A stretch of DNA of 64,000 bases, taken from NCBI GenBank assembly GCA_019915135.1, contig JAHLMK010000015.1:992001-1056000 (forward strand), given 5' to 3'. The translations under genes and the position numbers were made by a program. Every line of letters starts with the position of its first letter. The stretch's first letter is position 1. The notes beneath the pieces were generated by a model. That model was not told the origin of the DNA, searched no databases, and worked only from the letters and a program-made list of their open reading frames with translations. This DNA comes from Strobilurus pachycystidiatus (lineage: Eukaryota > Basidiomycota > Agaricomycetes > Agaricales > Physalacriaceae). Shown one piece after another: positions 42,201-54,478 of this stretch.

Positions 42201-43975
42201 TCACAGAAGCTGCGATCTTACTAGGTTCTCTCTCAGAACACCGTCGCGCACTATCATGTAGTCAGAGAGTACTGTTGGGAGCAAGATATATAGACCATAC
42301 CAGACTCTAATGTTTTTGCGGTCGCTTGGGTGTCAGTCACAGTGGTGGCGTAGATGTACGCATGGCGTTCGTTGGGCGACAACTTCCGTAGCATGTCCTT
42401 GAACTTCTCGCGCAGGTCTGTGGCGATGAGCATATGGGATGGTGTCGCATGGAGTGGACATACATTTCACAACGTTCATCACATCGTTCGGACGATCTCC
42501 GTAGCTGGGAAGGTATTTCTTGACTTTGACCCCGCGTTTGAGTTTGCGTTTTAGTAGGTCGCATTTGTTCATGAAGAGGATAAGCTGTGTCTTCGACAGT
42601 AGTTGTGAAGAGCATATCGACTGCCAGAGGATTGTCGAGTCTTCGAGTCGGTTCACGCTCGCGTCTTCTTCTAGTCGTTCATCAAAGCACGAAACAGGAC
42701 AGAGGAAGATGATTGCATGGGTGTTCTCGAAGAATGAGAGCCAAGCCGCGCGCTGTGTACACGTCAGATGAGAGCGATGAAGTTGCCATGAAACATATAC
42801 AGTCGTGCGACATCCGCCGACGTCGTAGATACGCCATTCCCATGCTCCGTCTACGCGTGGTGCATCTATGGGGCCATTCTTAAAGCGAATCTGATATTCC
42901 TGGATACCGACAGTTCGCAATCCTGGCGCAGAGTCAGCCTACGGTTATTGCCCGAAAGAATCACCTACGGGCTCTAACGATATCATCATCTGTTACGACA
43001 TAGTCGCGGGTAGCAATACGGTCGAGTTCGTTCAAGAAGCTGCACATCAATTAGAGGCGCCGACGAGGGAAGAAAGGACTGACAAGCCTGCAGAGTCCGG
43101 GAGACGCATCTTGCGCCTCTCCAAGGCCGTCTGAACGGTCCGGTCGGTCCACAACGCTTTCATTTCATTGCGCAAACCTGCCAAGGTCATGGTGACAGAG
43201 TCCATGGACCTGCTTTCGGCTTTCTTGTCGACGACTTCGCCCCATGACCTGACTGCGAACTCGCCAAGGGTCCGTCTTCTCGTATGTGGGTTCGTGATGG
43301 GTGGGTCGAATGGGGTGGCTGCCATGGGCAGCGAAGGTTGTATGGGATCTGCACCTGAGCCCAGTTGGCGCTTGAGATCTGCCTCTACACCGCGCAACGG
43401 CGCGAGCTTGATCATGAGTAGCTGATGCCGGTCGCTGAAGCGCAGAATGTCGGAGTTGTCTACGGTGGATTCGGTGGTTTCAGAAATGTCGTCAATATCG
43501 TCGTCAATATCATACGGAACATCGCCGCTCATTTCTGCTTCGAGGACCCCTAGAATGGTGACAATTGAGCGCACAACATTAAGCTGAACAACGGCGCGCC
43601 AGCCATAGCGCTCCTGTTCCCAAGCCTTGGGTGCGTAGCGCATGCGAAAGTCTGGAACAACGTTGAGTACGCGACCTCTGTACAAGCGCAATAATCACTC
43701 TTGAGCGTCGTGGATTTGCCTGAAGAGAGTTCAAGAGCGGTCACGAATGCGAGGCTGTACGGCGACCTACCACTCTCTGCCTGACCCAAGAGCAGCAACT
43801 TCACTATGTTTCTCTCCAGCTTTGCAACGTTGCGCGCCTGCCTGATGTCCTCGTCGATGAGGTCGCTGATGCGCTGTGCGTCGGCTTCGCGTTTTAGTCT
43901 GGCAGTCATCTGTGCGGGTGTCTCGTTGGGAGGTGGACGCATGAACTGCAAGAACGGATCGACATCTGGCGGCAT
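42201..43975 (-). CDS. Atypical heterotrimeric G-protein alpha subunit
   Basis: Eight exons: 43771-43975, 43699-43719 (21 nt), 43084-43651, 42969-43039, 42801-42922, 42464-42752, 42301-42417, 42201-42250, giving 480 aa, longer than the usual ~353. P-loop LLLLGQAESGKSTTLK (about 63-76); FRMRYAPKAWEQERYGWRAV; switch I VRARLRTVGI with Arg and Thr kept; switch II YDVGGCRTTRAAW; NKCDLL (391-396); TTVTDTQ in place of the usual TCAT loop text; end LRENLVRSQLL. An acidic insert (DVPYDIDDDIDDISETTEST) lies in the helical domain. The catalytic switch II Gln is Cys326 here, so GTP hydrolysis may be slow. The start is the first ATG in frame (MPPDVDPFLQFM). No N-terminal MGxxxS myristoylation motif is present. 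Such divergent G-alpha genes are expanded in mushrooms; the receptor partner is unknown. Confidence 0.9.
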
Positions 43976-44726
43976 GACGGGCGGAAGCAAGTTGACATGA
44001 CTATGCCTTCCGCAAGTTTTGTGATTCTATCCTGTGGAAAGGCACATGGATTTCAAGGGCCGTCCCGTCAGCTCGGTCCACGGTACTGTACGGTGTAAGT
44101 ACGTTCTCGGCAAACGGCCCAAACCTTGCAAACCGGTTCGCACCCCTGGGATCAACGCTTTCTTTGCTTCCGTGAAATCACCTGTCTTTCATCACTTCAA
44201 TTTGCTGATGAGCTAGTGGTCTTTCAGTTTCTTTCGAGTTTCTTTCGCCAGTATATTCTCAATAACCCCGCCCACCTCTGTGGCGAATTCCTGAGCGCCG
44301 CGCTGTGACGCATCCAGGGCGCGTCAGTTGCCACAGATAGCCACAGATTTCCCTCCGAGTCCCAATAACTTGGGTTCAGCCAACCGTTTCCGTTCCCTCA
44401 AGCTGGCTCTCGACGGTGCATTGAATCAGGACCACTCAGTGAGCAGAAACCCCGTCTCATTGACACAGGCGACGGAAGCTCATCTCGGAGTCTACGTCGT
44501 GGAAATGACCCTGTGCAGCCCTGTTGACGCAGTCGGAATGTGCACAGGGTTATCATGCATCGACTGGCGAAATAGACTGAAATTGAGTATCAGTAAGTAG
44601 CGTGTCCCGACCCCAATTGCAGTCTCGCAGCGGCTCTCCTTCCGAACCCTCTCAGGTTTCAAAAAATACTACCTTTTGACTACCATCTCGCTAGCCGAAA
44701 GAACTCTTCGAGACGCGTCGGTGGGG
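43976..44726. other. Intergenic, nothing seen
   Basis: Upstream flank of the G-alpha gene up to the 6-bp duplication next to the inverted-repeat element. Short frames only. Confidence 0.5.
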
Positions 44727-44815
44727 TACGGTGCACAGGAAGGGTCAGGATTAAATTTCGCATACTGTTGTCACACATCCTCTTTCTGGTGCCGAGGCCC
44801 GGTCTATTATGTCAT
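44727..44815 (+). repeat. Left terminal inverted repeat (89 bp)
   Basis: Identical, base for base, to the reverse complement of 46916-47004. Begins TACGGTGCACAGGAAGG and ends CTATTATGTCAT. Confidence 0.95.
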
Positions 44816-46915
44816 TTGATCGTCATCGCCGTACGTCCCGCCCAGTGTCCCGATATCCCGCCCGCCATCCCGCCCGCCACTACAGGGTTCTGCTAGCCAA
44901 GGCCGTGCCTCAAGTCCCCACAACCTACACTGCCGCTCGTCCTCCCACGTTGACGTGCGTATAAAAGCCCCAACCTTGATCGGGCCGATGTTCTGAGCAC
45001 TGATGATGGCCAAATATATACCTGATTCATGTAAAATGTAGAAGGTCCAATCGCTCCAATATTGTGGCATTTTTGACGTGTGATCTCCAACCTTGAGCGG
45101 ACCTTGGGCCACGCCCGTTGTGAACCTGAATTGCGCTCGAACCCATCTGTGCATATTTTCCTGCGTGCCATCTTGAGCCATGGCCCAAGGCAGCTCCCCA
45201 CGAAGCCTCACGCCGTGCAAGTGACTTTATTTTGCCAAGTCCATTGGGACTCCGCTTCACCCACCGCTGGCACGCGCACAAAATTTCTGTTTTCCTCTTG
45301 CAATCGCGCACTCGACCCCGCACCCAACCCAAGCTCTCCCTCGCATCTGGATTTTGCCCGTCGCTCTCGTGCAGGTGCACCGTTACCCATGAGAGTGTGT
45401 CGTGATCTTTTCTTGCATTGCCATTTAATTTTTTGCTGCACCAGAACGTGCGCCGTGTTGCGTCCAGACACAAATTTTACCGCCTGGCACATCTTTCTCC
45501 GCCGTTGATGGCTTTCTCTATTCTGCATGCCCTCGTCAACCTGTCTCCCGCTTCCCGTCCTACGACACTCGGGCATCATCGATGCTTCGCCCCTTGTTGA
45601 TTCCTTACTATCGTGTAAAGTTGCTAGGCGTCGTGTACTCATGTCTCAAATTTTATATATCATTGTCAATTGAATTCCCTGTATATCCTCGCGTCATTCC
45701 AGGACTGTAATGCTACAAGAATTCTGCATTGAACAAAAGCAATGCCCTCCCTACAGAAGGATTCCCTACCTTGATATGAGGTCGGAGGCCACTTTGATTG
45801 AGCTTAGGTTGGGGCATTTATAGAATGTCAGGTTACTTTTGAGGTCAAACCCAGGTGAAGCAATCCCACCTGGCTCCCAGGTGGGAGCCGCGCGGCAGTG
45901 TAGCTCTGCATTTATCCATATTATTATTATTATCATCATGCTCCAGGATATAGTACTGCAATAATAGAACAATTTTGGGCCAATATATATCAGGCTCAGA
46001 TATAATGAAGGAACTTGAGGTATATTGCCCACAACAATATAAATCCCAAAGTACAGTGCCTGGGTGGTGGCACGGTGCTCGTATCTGCCTTTTTGGAGGC
46101 ACGGAAAGGCGTCCAAATAGTAGGATTCCTCAAAGCAGTGTGTACTACCGACTTCAAACACGTCTATTGATAAATTGCGCCTGTTGCGCCGCTATCTTCA
46201 GGCCTGTCTGCAGTTGCCTTCCCCCCTTGATATGCAATTAGTGGAAGACGCAAAAATATTGAGTTTTCTGCATACATAATAATATCGACCCAAAATCATT
46301 CTAATAGAGCGTCTTTTTTGTGAACTTGTGGAAAATTGGAGACAGCGACGGAAAATCTGCTCTGTGGTCGGTCATCTTCACACTAAGAAGTATAGCAGAT
46401 ATAATTAGACAAAGAAAGACAGGTTTCTCAAAACTATGTATCTGATTCCATTGTATATAGCTATGCGACGGTACGTGATTCAGAAGGAGAGGCAGACCTT
46501 TGCACGACATAGTGACCATTGTCCGAGGTCGCGCGCGAGAGCACGAATATATGCACTGTTTCGGAGCAGCTGTAATCTTGACCGCCGTCGGTCAGCCTCT
46601 TTGGGAGCTCGATATATACCATCCCGCCGCTATGGAGACCGCGAGGGTCGGGTTAGGTCTTCGTTTGATCGGCCCGACAAAATCTCACTCGGTGAGATAC
46701 AACAGCATCGAGCCCTAACCCTAGGCCGGATTTTTCCGAAAACCCTATCGCATCATGTAGCAGCATGCCGCCCCTTGCATGATAGTTCTAGTGAGTCGGA
46801 ACAGTGCAATTGGGGACCTGGCAGACTTACTGGGACCAGCGACGGTGAGAACGACGGCAAAAACGACGGCGGCAGCGACAAAAATGGGCACAATCAAGGC
46901 ACAAAAGGGAGGGAC

Positions 46916-47004
46916 ATGACATAATAGACCGGGCCTCGGCACCAGAAAGAGGATGTGTGACAACAGTATGCGAAATTTAATCCTGACCCTTCCTGTGCAC
47001 CGTA
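46916..47004 (-). repeat. Right terminal inverted repeat (89 bp)
   Basis: Exact inverted copy of 44727-44815. Followed directly by GTGGGG, which also precedes the left repeat. Confidence 0.95.
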
Positions 47005-47010
47005 GTGGGG

Positions 47011-49066
47011 CCAACTCCAGTCTCTTTACTCCTCTTAATTTTATGTGTCATCACCCGTAGCATGCAACCTGCAGGGCGCAGTGGCGCTACGCAACAATAT
47101 TGGAGCAATTAGAGGTTTGCATCGTGGCGTTAAAGATTCAGCCCTGATTCTGATTCGCTGGTTTGCAGGAAATAACAAGGCTTTAAGGTGCTATTCGCAT
47201 GAGCACGCCGTTACCGTTCAAACACGATATTCTACACTATCTCGGGACAGCCTGTGGTTCTCTTCAAGCTAGTCAGACTTGACCTTGCCATATCTATTCT
47301 GGGCATCTCTCTCGAGCTCGTTTGCTGGATAAGACATACAGGAGGTCTAAATCAGATTGTCTTCGCGGTCCTGAGATTACTAATCTTCCCATTACAACCC
47401 TCCAGAATTCGCGCTTGCGTTGAATCTTGCAATCCCAAGTTTGATGGCAAGGACTGATGTAGAGCCTGGTCTTTATCGACTGAAAACCTGCTTGCTGAGC
47501 GCTAGCGCTGATCTCCTGGCCTCACTTAATCGAAAGGTTTTGTGCTGTGGTCCTTTGGGACCTCGATATCGGCCGCAACCCTGCTGTGGCGTGGATAATG
47601 TCCGCTCATTTCGGCTGTCCCTAGGGCCTAGGCTGTCTTCTTCTAAAAGACTCCGTGAAGTACCTTGAAAGCCTTGAAAACGGTGATCGTGGGTAGGTAC
47701 GGCTACGTTACTTCCATGGTTCTACTGTATTGCGCTGAGTAACTCTCTCATGTCGTTCTGCACCCACTGCCCAGTCATCGGAACTCTCACACCGAGAGTA
47801 AGCAGTGCTTATCGGAGTCACTGACTAAGTAGCCCGCCACAACGCGGTCTCGTGATCAATTCACAAGACTAGCTTCAAGCTTGACTCTTAGTAAGACTGA
47901 CAGTGAGTCTTATACTGATTCCGGCGTCCGCTGAGGATTACGAGTACGTCCGAGATCTAATCGTTAATGACTACAGGGTCTACAGAGGTTCGCATGTCTC
48001 CTCTGAGAGACCTCCAGACACATCACCACCTTGCCGACGTGAGCCTGCGAGTGCCGCTAGGTATTCGAGCGAATGCACGCACGGTATAAATTCGGGGGGA
48101 AATGACAGGACAGGAGTCTCTCAAGTATGGCTTGAAATTCCGTGCGATGCGCCATCAATGTTCATGTGATGGGACCCCGCGCAGGTGCTCAGGCGAGAAG
48201 TTGGCGCAGACGCGGTCACCGACTTCCCACTCCTACGACAGTAATGACTTCTCTCGCTAGTCGTTGACATGCTTTACGAGATAATGGGACGAGGGATTCC
48301 TGGCCTTCCCTGGAACGTGAGCTTGAACCATGAGCACAGGACATATGTATGATGAACATACTTGCCACTAAGATAACGGACTCCCTCCTATCGCTGAGGA
48401 ACAGTGAAATCCTTGACAGGCCCATGCTGTTTCCCTGCAGGGTACCAGTAGTCGTGTTCACTCTTGTCGATGTTCCAGCCGTTCAGTTATTCGATAAGTA
48501 TCACGAAATTTCAATGACTACCAATGTACCATAATGAACCACAGGCTCTTTCAAGTCCGAGTCGGCAAAAGAGCCAGGCCTGCCAAGATCGCTAGATGCA
48601 CGTCAATTTTGAGGTAGAGTGCCCAATTCACTTTCAATCAGCCACGTCTTCGCACGTTGATCCTTGAGGTAGCAGTGTGTATAGTTGTGGTTCTTCAGAT
48701 AGAATTAGATATGCGATGCGTTCGTAGGCGTGAAGTCCAGTAAGGTAAGACCCAGTCTCGTTAGCCAGGATTTGGGCAGGGAAGAGACAGTCGTTCTTAT
48801 ATTGTCGACGATATGCCTCGGGCTTTCGTAGTATATCAGCTTGCGGACCTCTGAAGAGATATGACATGATGATAAACGGATGTGTTTGGCGTGGGACGTC
48901 ACGGTGGGCGACACTTCAAGTTAATAGCGGAAAGGGAGAAAAGAAACCGCCTCCCTTGAGAGGATGCCGGGGTTGACGCACGTGGGCGCCTTTCTCCTAC
49001 TCGCCCTACTCTGAATCCCAACGAATCGAAGATATTCTTCATAACAGCAGTAAGGACAGTGTACAA
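47011..49066. other. 2-kb region without a supported gene
   Basis: Short frames only. One minus-strand frame at 48634-48867 (MSYLFRGPQADILRKPEAYR...) starts with ATG and has natural composition, but has no known motif and no partner exon; it is kept here as a possible small gene or relic at about 0.2 confidence. A short dyad, AAGACTGACAGTGAGTCTT, lies near 47892-47910. Nothing else stands out. Confidence 0.4.
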
Positions 49067-51074
49067 TCAAATGTGCATCAGCCGTCGTATTTCCTCGACC
49101 ACCTCTCGGGCTTCATCTCTCTCTCTCAACACCTGTGTCAAGTACCCCTCCAACGTCACAACGCGCGCACGCATGAGACAATCAGCGCTGCAAGATTCCA
49201 CAGACCCATCCGTATCTTTATCCGAGTTCGACATGAAAACCGCCTCCCGGCTGGCAATACTAACCCCATCTTTCACATCGGGCACCTCCTTGAGCGCATT
49301 CGAAACCTTCAACTTCTTCTCGAAATCCAGAAAGTGAGAGCTCTGTGAAGAAAAATCCAAGCTCGCATGTAGTGGAGCGATTCCCGAGTCAGATTCGGAG
49401 GTAGGCGAAGTTGAGGTTGAATATTCGGAAGCACTCGAGGCACAAGATCCGGTGTTGGTATTGACGACACGCAGTGAAGGAAGAGAAGCGATGTACTCGT
49501 GAGCAGGAGACGAGTGAGGAAGAGGTTCGTCGAGTAGGCTGGGTTCGGTACCTGAAAAAAAGAGACTTGCAAGCTCCGCTGTATCTTCACCTTCCAGAAC
49601 ACGACAGTCGGTTGCGGACTGCTTGCCATCTAAGCTTATGTGAATCAGCCATCGTTGATTGAAAACATGTTTCCTAGTCACCTCTCTCCAGTCTTTCCCG
49701 ATCGTATGGCGAGGGAAGGGGTAACTCGAAGCTGTTCGCCCTAATCCGCTCGGGGAAGACAGTATTAGAGCTGCTCACCGCCACGTCCCAATCCAAGTCG
49801 AACAAACCCCTCACGATTACGACCCAGTTCTTGATGAACCAGGCCATTATCTCCGGACCATGAGATACACCAAACACCCATCGCCCGAAGGCATGACCGA
49901 GGTCCACTTCGATCCCGGCCTTCGTTTGATTGACTTGGCTCAGAAACGCCAGCAAGTAGACAAACAGTGACAGGTTGACTGATGGCAGAAAACGAAGGAC
50001 ACGTTGCATGGCGCCGATGTCTGGCCGATCTTCGTTGAGACAAAAGTGAGCCAATGCGTTCAAGATACCTTCAGGACAGACGATAGGTTCCGGCAGCTGC
50101 GACAAGAAGCAATGGAGAACAGCATAGACGTCGCTCTCCGACTGGCGAAAGAGAGATGTGGTGCAGCCAAAGTGAGGCGGAGTATCGAAGATCTGAACAA
50201 GGTGGGCGACGCGATCGGGCGAGTGACGCGCTGGGGATGGTGGAGCTTTGAGGGCTATACAGACAAGTAACCGGTTAGACAATCAAAGATTGATTTTGAT
50301 GAAAGTACACACCGCGATACAATTCCTCGATACAAGAATAGACAACGATGGGAAGCTGATGTTCAAGTCCGCCAAGGACGGCCGTCGTGGACGCATACGC
50401 TGATACCTGTCGCAATGGGGCGCCAAAGATATCTATACATCCATCAGCCTTCTGCAGAAAATTACCCCATCCACTCAACTGTGAATGCCATCGACTGAAT
50501 TCTGCCTCTTGGCGCCCCGCTCGCCTCGTTCCATCATTTCACGTTCGTACAGCGCGACAAGATCGTCCAGGACAAGATATCTTTCGATTTTGTGAAACTC
50601 GCTTCCGAGATAGTCGCGTAGATGCCGCATGAGAACCTCCGGATCCGGCTTGATGAGATAACGAGGACGCTGTCGGAGCTGGTCGCAGTATGAGGTCGAG
50701 ATGGACGTCGGGAACCGCGTCGACGGAGGAGCTATGCCAGTAGGCGAGATCGGAGAAGGCGGTATGTTTACATTTTGAGGTGAGACTGACAGCCTAGGTC
50801 CTGATCCTGAGGGCGAAGGCGATCTGTCGCGTGCAGGTTTGGGTATCCTGGAGCGAGCAGAGAGCGCTGCCTTTGCCACCATGTGGCTGGGCATTGATGC
50901 TGAGCGAGATCTCGTATTGAAGTCTGTAGGCGGTCGAAGAAAACTGGACGGGGCGCCGGTGCCTGCGCCTGCGCCTGCGCCTGCGCTCATTCGTCTGTCG
51001 CGCTCATACGACTCTCTCCTGATTCGGGGACTGATAGGCGTGTACGGATCGTTGAAATTCAGATCAGGATGCAT
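49067..51074 (-). CDS. RhoGAP-domain protein
   Basis: Four exons: 50496-51074, 50313-50451, 49682-50254, 49067-49629; introns of 44, 58 and 52 nt give 617 aa. The N-terminal ~140 residues are Ser/Pro/Arg-rich. A helical segment (PEVLMRHLRDYLGSEFHKIE...LYEREMMERGERG) follows. The RhoGAP domain runs from about 200 to 400: DIFGAPLRQV, LPIVVYSCIEELYRA, HLVQIFDTPPHFG, DVYAVLHCFLSQLPEPIV, LPSVNLSLFVYLLAFLSQV, LGHAFGRWVFG. The canonical loop xRGLxxEGIFRxxG is shortened to LYRALKAPP, so the arginine finger is either the Arg of LYRA or missing. A Ser/Thr-rich linker and a C-terminal coiled coil (ARVVTLEGYLTQVLRERDEA) end the protein. It would act on Rho/Rac/Cdc42 GTPases in polarity control. Start chosen at MHPDLNFNDPYTPISP; an in-frame ATG lies 26 codons upstream. 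Confidence 0.75.
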
Positions 51075-51388
51075 AGTACTGGGGCTTGTTTGTCGTTGAG
51101 GCGTTATACAGTCGAGAAGTAGATTGTGGTAAGTTGATGGAAAGAGAGGCACATATTACGTCAGCCGGTAGGCCCTTGTTTATTTGCGCCACTGCGGCCC
51201 ACGCACTTATAATAATATCTACTGATTACCTTTGTGCTTTCAAACGAGAGGAATCTTGTCTAGAGGATACACAATAGCACTAGTGACACAATGCCTTCGC
51301 CACTAGTTACAGGCACCAGTCTCTTGCTTCGAGTGGAAATCTCAAAGTTAGTCAAAGGTATCGCAAGATAGATTCAACTGAAAAGCTT
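51075..51388. other. Intergenic, nothing seen
   Basis: 5' flank of the RhoGAP gene and 3' flank of UTP14. No coding signal. Confidence 0.5.
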
Positions 51389-54250
51389 CTATGAATGCAG
51401 CTTCTCCAGCGGCTCGATGACCTGTCCCATCTTCTTCGTAACCCTCGCCCTCGTCCCCCTCTGGAAGCCCACCCTCGTATTCCACTCCCTTCCGAGTCCG
51501 CCTTCCCCTAGCGACGCATCATACTGCGCCTTCGAGGTATACGGGAACGGCAGGTCCTTCACCATATACTTGTCCGAGAACTTCTTGTCCACCTTCTGCG
51601 AGATGATGACATGCGCCTTGCCGGCGTCTTCACGTGCGGCAGGGAGCGTCCCAGGGATGTGAGTGACGAATTTGGGTTTGGGACGCGTCTTCGTGGCTTT
51701 CTCGATGAACTTGCCCTTGCCTTTGCCCTTTTTGTCAGGCTTCGACGCGTTGTCTGCAGAACCTGCCCCGCCCCAGGACCCCCATCCAGGAAGGGTGTTG
51801 TCCACCACCTTGGGCGCATCACGTTCGACCTCGGCGGCTTTGAGGGCGGCGAACTCCCGAACAACGTCGTCGCCTGCGAAAGCCTGTTTCACCAGGTCGC
51901 GTTGCGCAAATGCCTTTTCTTTGCCCTTCCCTTTGCCTTTCGCGAGGAGAGATTCTTGAATGATCGTTTCGTCCTCATCTTCATCTTCGACTCCGGCGGC
52001 AGGAGCGGAAAGAGTCAAAACGTTGTCCGTGGTAATCTCCATAGCGCTGTCGTCCTCGCCCTGATTGGTTTTGGATTTCAGCTTGTGAACAGCGCGAGCA
52101 GCAGCTTTGGTGTTTTTGTCCACGACAACAATGTTCTTTTTGCTCTTTTGGAGAGGAGCGGAGGGACCTGCCGAAGGTGCAAGCCATGGATTGTCGGAAG
52201 CAACGGGAGCAAGTGGGGCAGAGTTCGAGATGGCCGAGATAGCTGTTGGCAGAGATGTCGATTTCGAAGATGCAGAAGTAGGCACCTAATAGCATGTCAG
52301 CGTTAGTATCATATTTGGTGAAATAACCTACTGCAGCTCCAGGACGGTACACCATCCTCCCGCCGGTGCCTGTACGCTCGACGATGACACCGCTTGGACC
52401 CTCCTCCTCGTCTTCTGATGCAGCAGCAGCATCACCACCAATTTCCCGTATGAGCGAATCGACAGCGCCTTGGGCCTCTGCGTCCTTGCGCTTGAGAGCA
52501 TCGCGCATGAACTTCATGTTCATCACACCCTTCTTCTTGCTCTGCCCGTCCTCCTCCTCTGCAGCTTCCTGCGCTCGAAGGTCCTGGAGCTCATCAAAAG
52601 CATCCCGCTCCTCATCGTCATCCGACTCAGACGACGATTCGTCACCCTTGCCTTGTATTCTCCTTCTTAACTTTTCTCCCTGCTCCAGCATCGCCTCGAG
52701 CTTGTCTCTCCCACTCTGTCCATCCTCAGGTCGAGCCCATCGCCCAGTGTTCTTGTGTCTGAGTGTAGCGCGCTCCTTTGCCCGGTCAATCTCCATCTTT
52801 TCCCGATCTTGCACTTCCTCGTCGTCGTCCTTTCCACCTTTGTCTCGATGCAACCGCCGGTATACACGACTCTTGATCTTCTTGACGCGCTTCATCTTCT
52901 GCTCCGCGCGGAACATGAGCTCGCGCCGTTCCCTGAGCATCCGTCTGCGCTCCCGGAGATCCTCTACGTTGACGGCGCGCTCTTCCTCGAGCCCAAGCAC
53001 ATCCTCGTCTCGTAAACGCGCGGCTTTGAGAAGGGCATCAACGCCTGATTCGAGAGGTGTTCGCGGAGTGAAAGACGCTGCGAGCTCGGGGGCACTGACA
53101 CGGCCTTCCTTGGTTCCTTGCAGAGGGAAGGAGATGAATTCGGCATCGTGCACGCGTCGTACAGCGGCGCCCCACTTGTCAACCTCGGCTTTAGTCGCGG
53201 CGTAGGCAGCTTCGCGGTCGACGCGCTCTTGTGCGCGCAATGGCAAGGGAGCGGGAAGGGGTGCAGGTAACGGTTTGCCAGAAATAGAAAGCAGGTCGTC
53301 GATAGTGAGTTTGTCGCCGCTGACGGCGCGGAATTCGTTTTCGGGACCAGCAGCCCGATGTTCAGGAAGAATGCGCCGCTTCTTCTTGGCGGCTGGCGCG
53401 GGTTCGTCGTCGACAGCCTCGGGTTTGCGCTTGGTGGGAAGGGAGTTGACGAAAGATGCTAAAGCGTCCATGTCTCCGTCATCGTCCATCTCCTCGTCTT
53501 CATCAACCTCCTCCTCTTCGTCGCCGTCTTCATCGTCGTCCATGCTCTCGTCGTCGTCGTCGTCGCCATGATCCACCTTCGGTAGTGCCTTCGGCGTCGT
53601 CTTTGTCTTGCCCTTCCCTGTCTCCTTTTCATCGTCGACTCCGCGTCCATCCATGATATCGAGCACATCCAGAAACTCATCGTCTGTTCCTTCATCATCA
53701 TCCTCGTCTTTCTCGTCATCGTCATCGTCCTCACTCAAGTCAACGTCTTTACGCCTCCCTTTGCCAGCCTGCGGTAATCATAAGTCGCATCCCAGTAGGT
53801 TTAAGAGCAACACACCTTGTCCTTGTACCCTTTTCCAAAGAACCCAGCATAGCGCTCCTCGTCGCTCTCCTCAAACGCTGCATCACTATCCAGTTCCTCG
53901 TCATCGTCGCTCCCTAGCTCCTCGTCACTCCCCAGCAGCCTAGCGTCCATGCCCCGCCCTTCAATGTCACCGCCGTCTTGATCCACGCCAAACTCCTTCG
54001 CCTCGTCCCTATCCAGGTCCAAGCCCACCTGCGCCCTCCGTTTTCCCTTGGACTTGGCAGACACATGCTGTGCAAACTCGTACACATCCCCGTCAACGTC
54101 CGCGTCCTCCTTGGAAGGCTTGGCCTTGCGAGCTTTACGAAGCTCATATCCTGATTGTGCACGGGCCTTTGATTTGTCTTGCGAGCCATTGAATGGCCGG
54201 GGGCCGCGTGAGGGTCCTTTTGATGAAGAGGCGGGAAAGCGGGGCGCCAT
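51389..54250 (-). CDS. UTP14: UTP14, small-subunit processome component
   Basis: Three exons: 53816-54250, 52332-53768, 51389-52285; introns of 47 and 46 nt give 922 aa. The protein is highly charged with Asp/Glu runs, as in all UTP14 proteins. Signatures: GYELRKARKAKPSKEDADVD near the N-terminus, RRVHDAEFISFPLQG, KIKSRVYRRLHRDK (the conserved KIKSKxYRKxxxK core), LRHKNTGRWARPEDG, KFMRDALKRKDAEA, and near the C-terminus LVKQAFAGDDVVREF with DNTLPGWGSWGG. UTP14 activates the helicase Dhr1 and works in U3 snoRNP-dependent 18S rRNA maturation in the nucleolus. An upstream in-frame ATG at 54292 would add 14 residues; the start MAPRFPASSSKG is preferred. Confidence 0.95.
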
Positions 54251-54478
54251 GGCAGTCGTCGATGCCAACGCCGACGTCGTGGTCAGAGGCAAAGTTTTTT
54301 GTGATCGACGGAGACCGGTCCGGTTGTCCGATCTGTATATCGCCGCCTGCCATCTCTGCTTTCTTCACGCCTCCACAGCCATCAGGTGGAATCATCTTCA
54401 TCACGGTCGGATTCTCGTGTAGTCTCGCTGGAAAGCACTGGGATCTTCCAATCATTCAGACCATCTTGCCAGCGTACA

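Larger units (their letters stand above)
44727..47004. mobile_element. 2,278-bp DNA element with perfect 89-bp TIRs, non-autonomous
   Basis: The first 89 bases (44727-44815) and last 89 bases (46916-47004) are exact inverted copies, 89 of 89, with termini TACGGTGCACAG and CTGTGCACCGTA. GTGGGG flanks both sides (44721-44726 and 47005-47010), the target-site duplication expected of a 6-bp staggered cut. Inside are only short frames with no transposase motif, so it should move in trans. Internal features: GC-rich CCCGCC repeats beside the left TIR, GACGGC/AACGACGGC repeats beside the right TIR, a 9-bp hairpin at 45865-45885, an ATT microsatellite near 45920, and CCCTAACCCTA at about 46716. Perfect TIRs imply a recent insertion. 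The superfamily is not assigned: 6-bp duplications are known for a few classes only. Confidence 0.85.

Noticed and set aside
44807..45642. Minus-strand frames inside the inverted-repeat element as a transposase
   Set aside because: They are short, overlap each other in different frames, and have no DDE, zinc-finger or other transposase motif.
51559..53734. Plus- and minus-strand Ser- or Arg-rich frames across UTP14
   Set aside because: They are shadows of the Asp/Glu-rich UTP14 coding strand.
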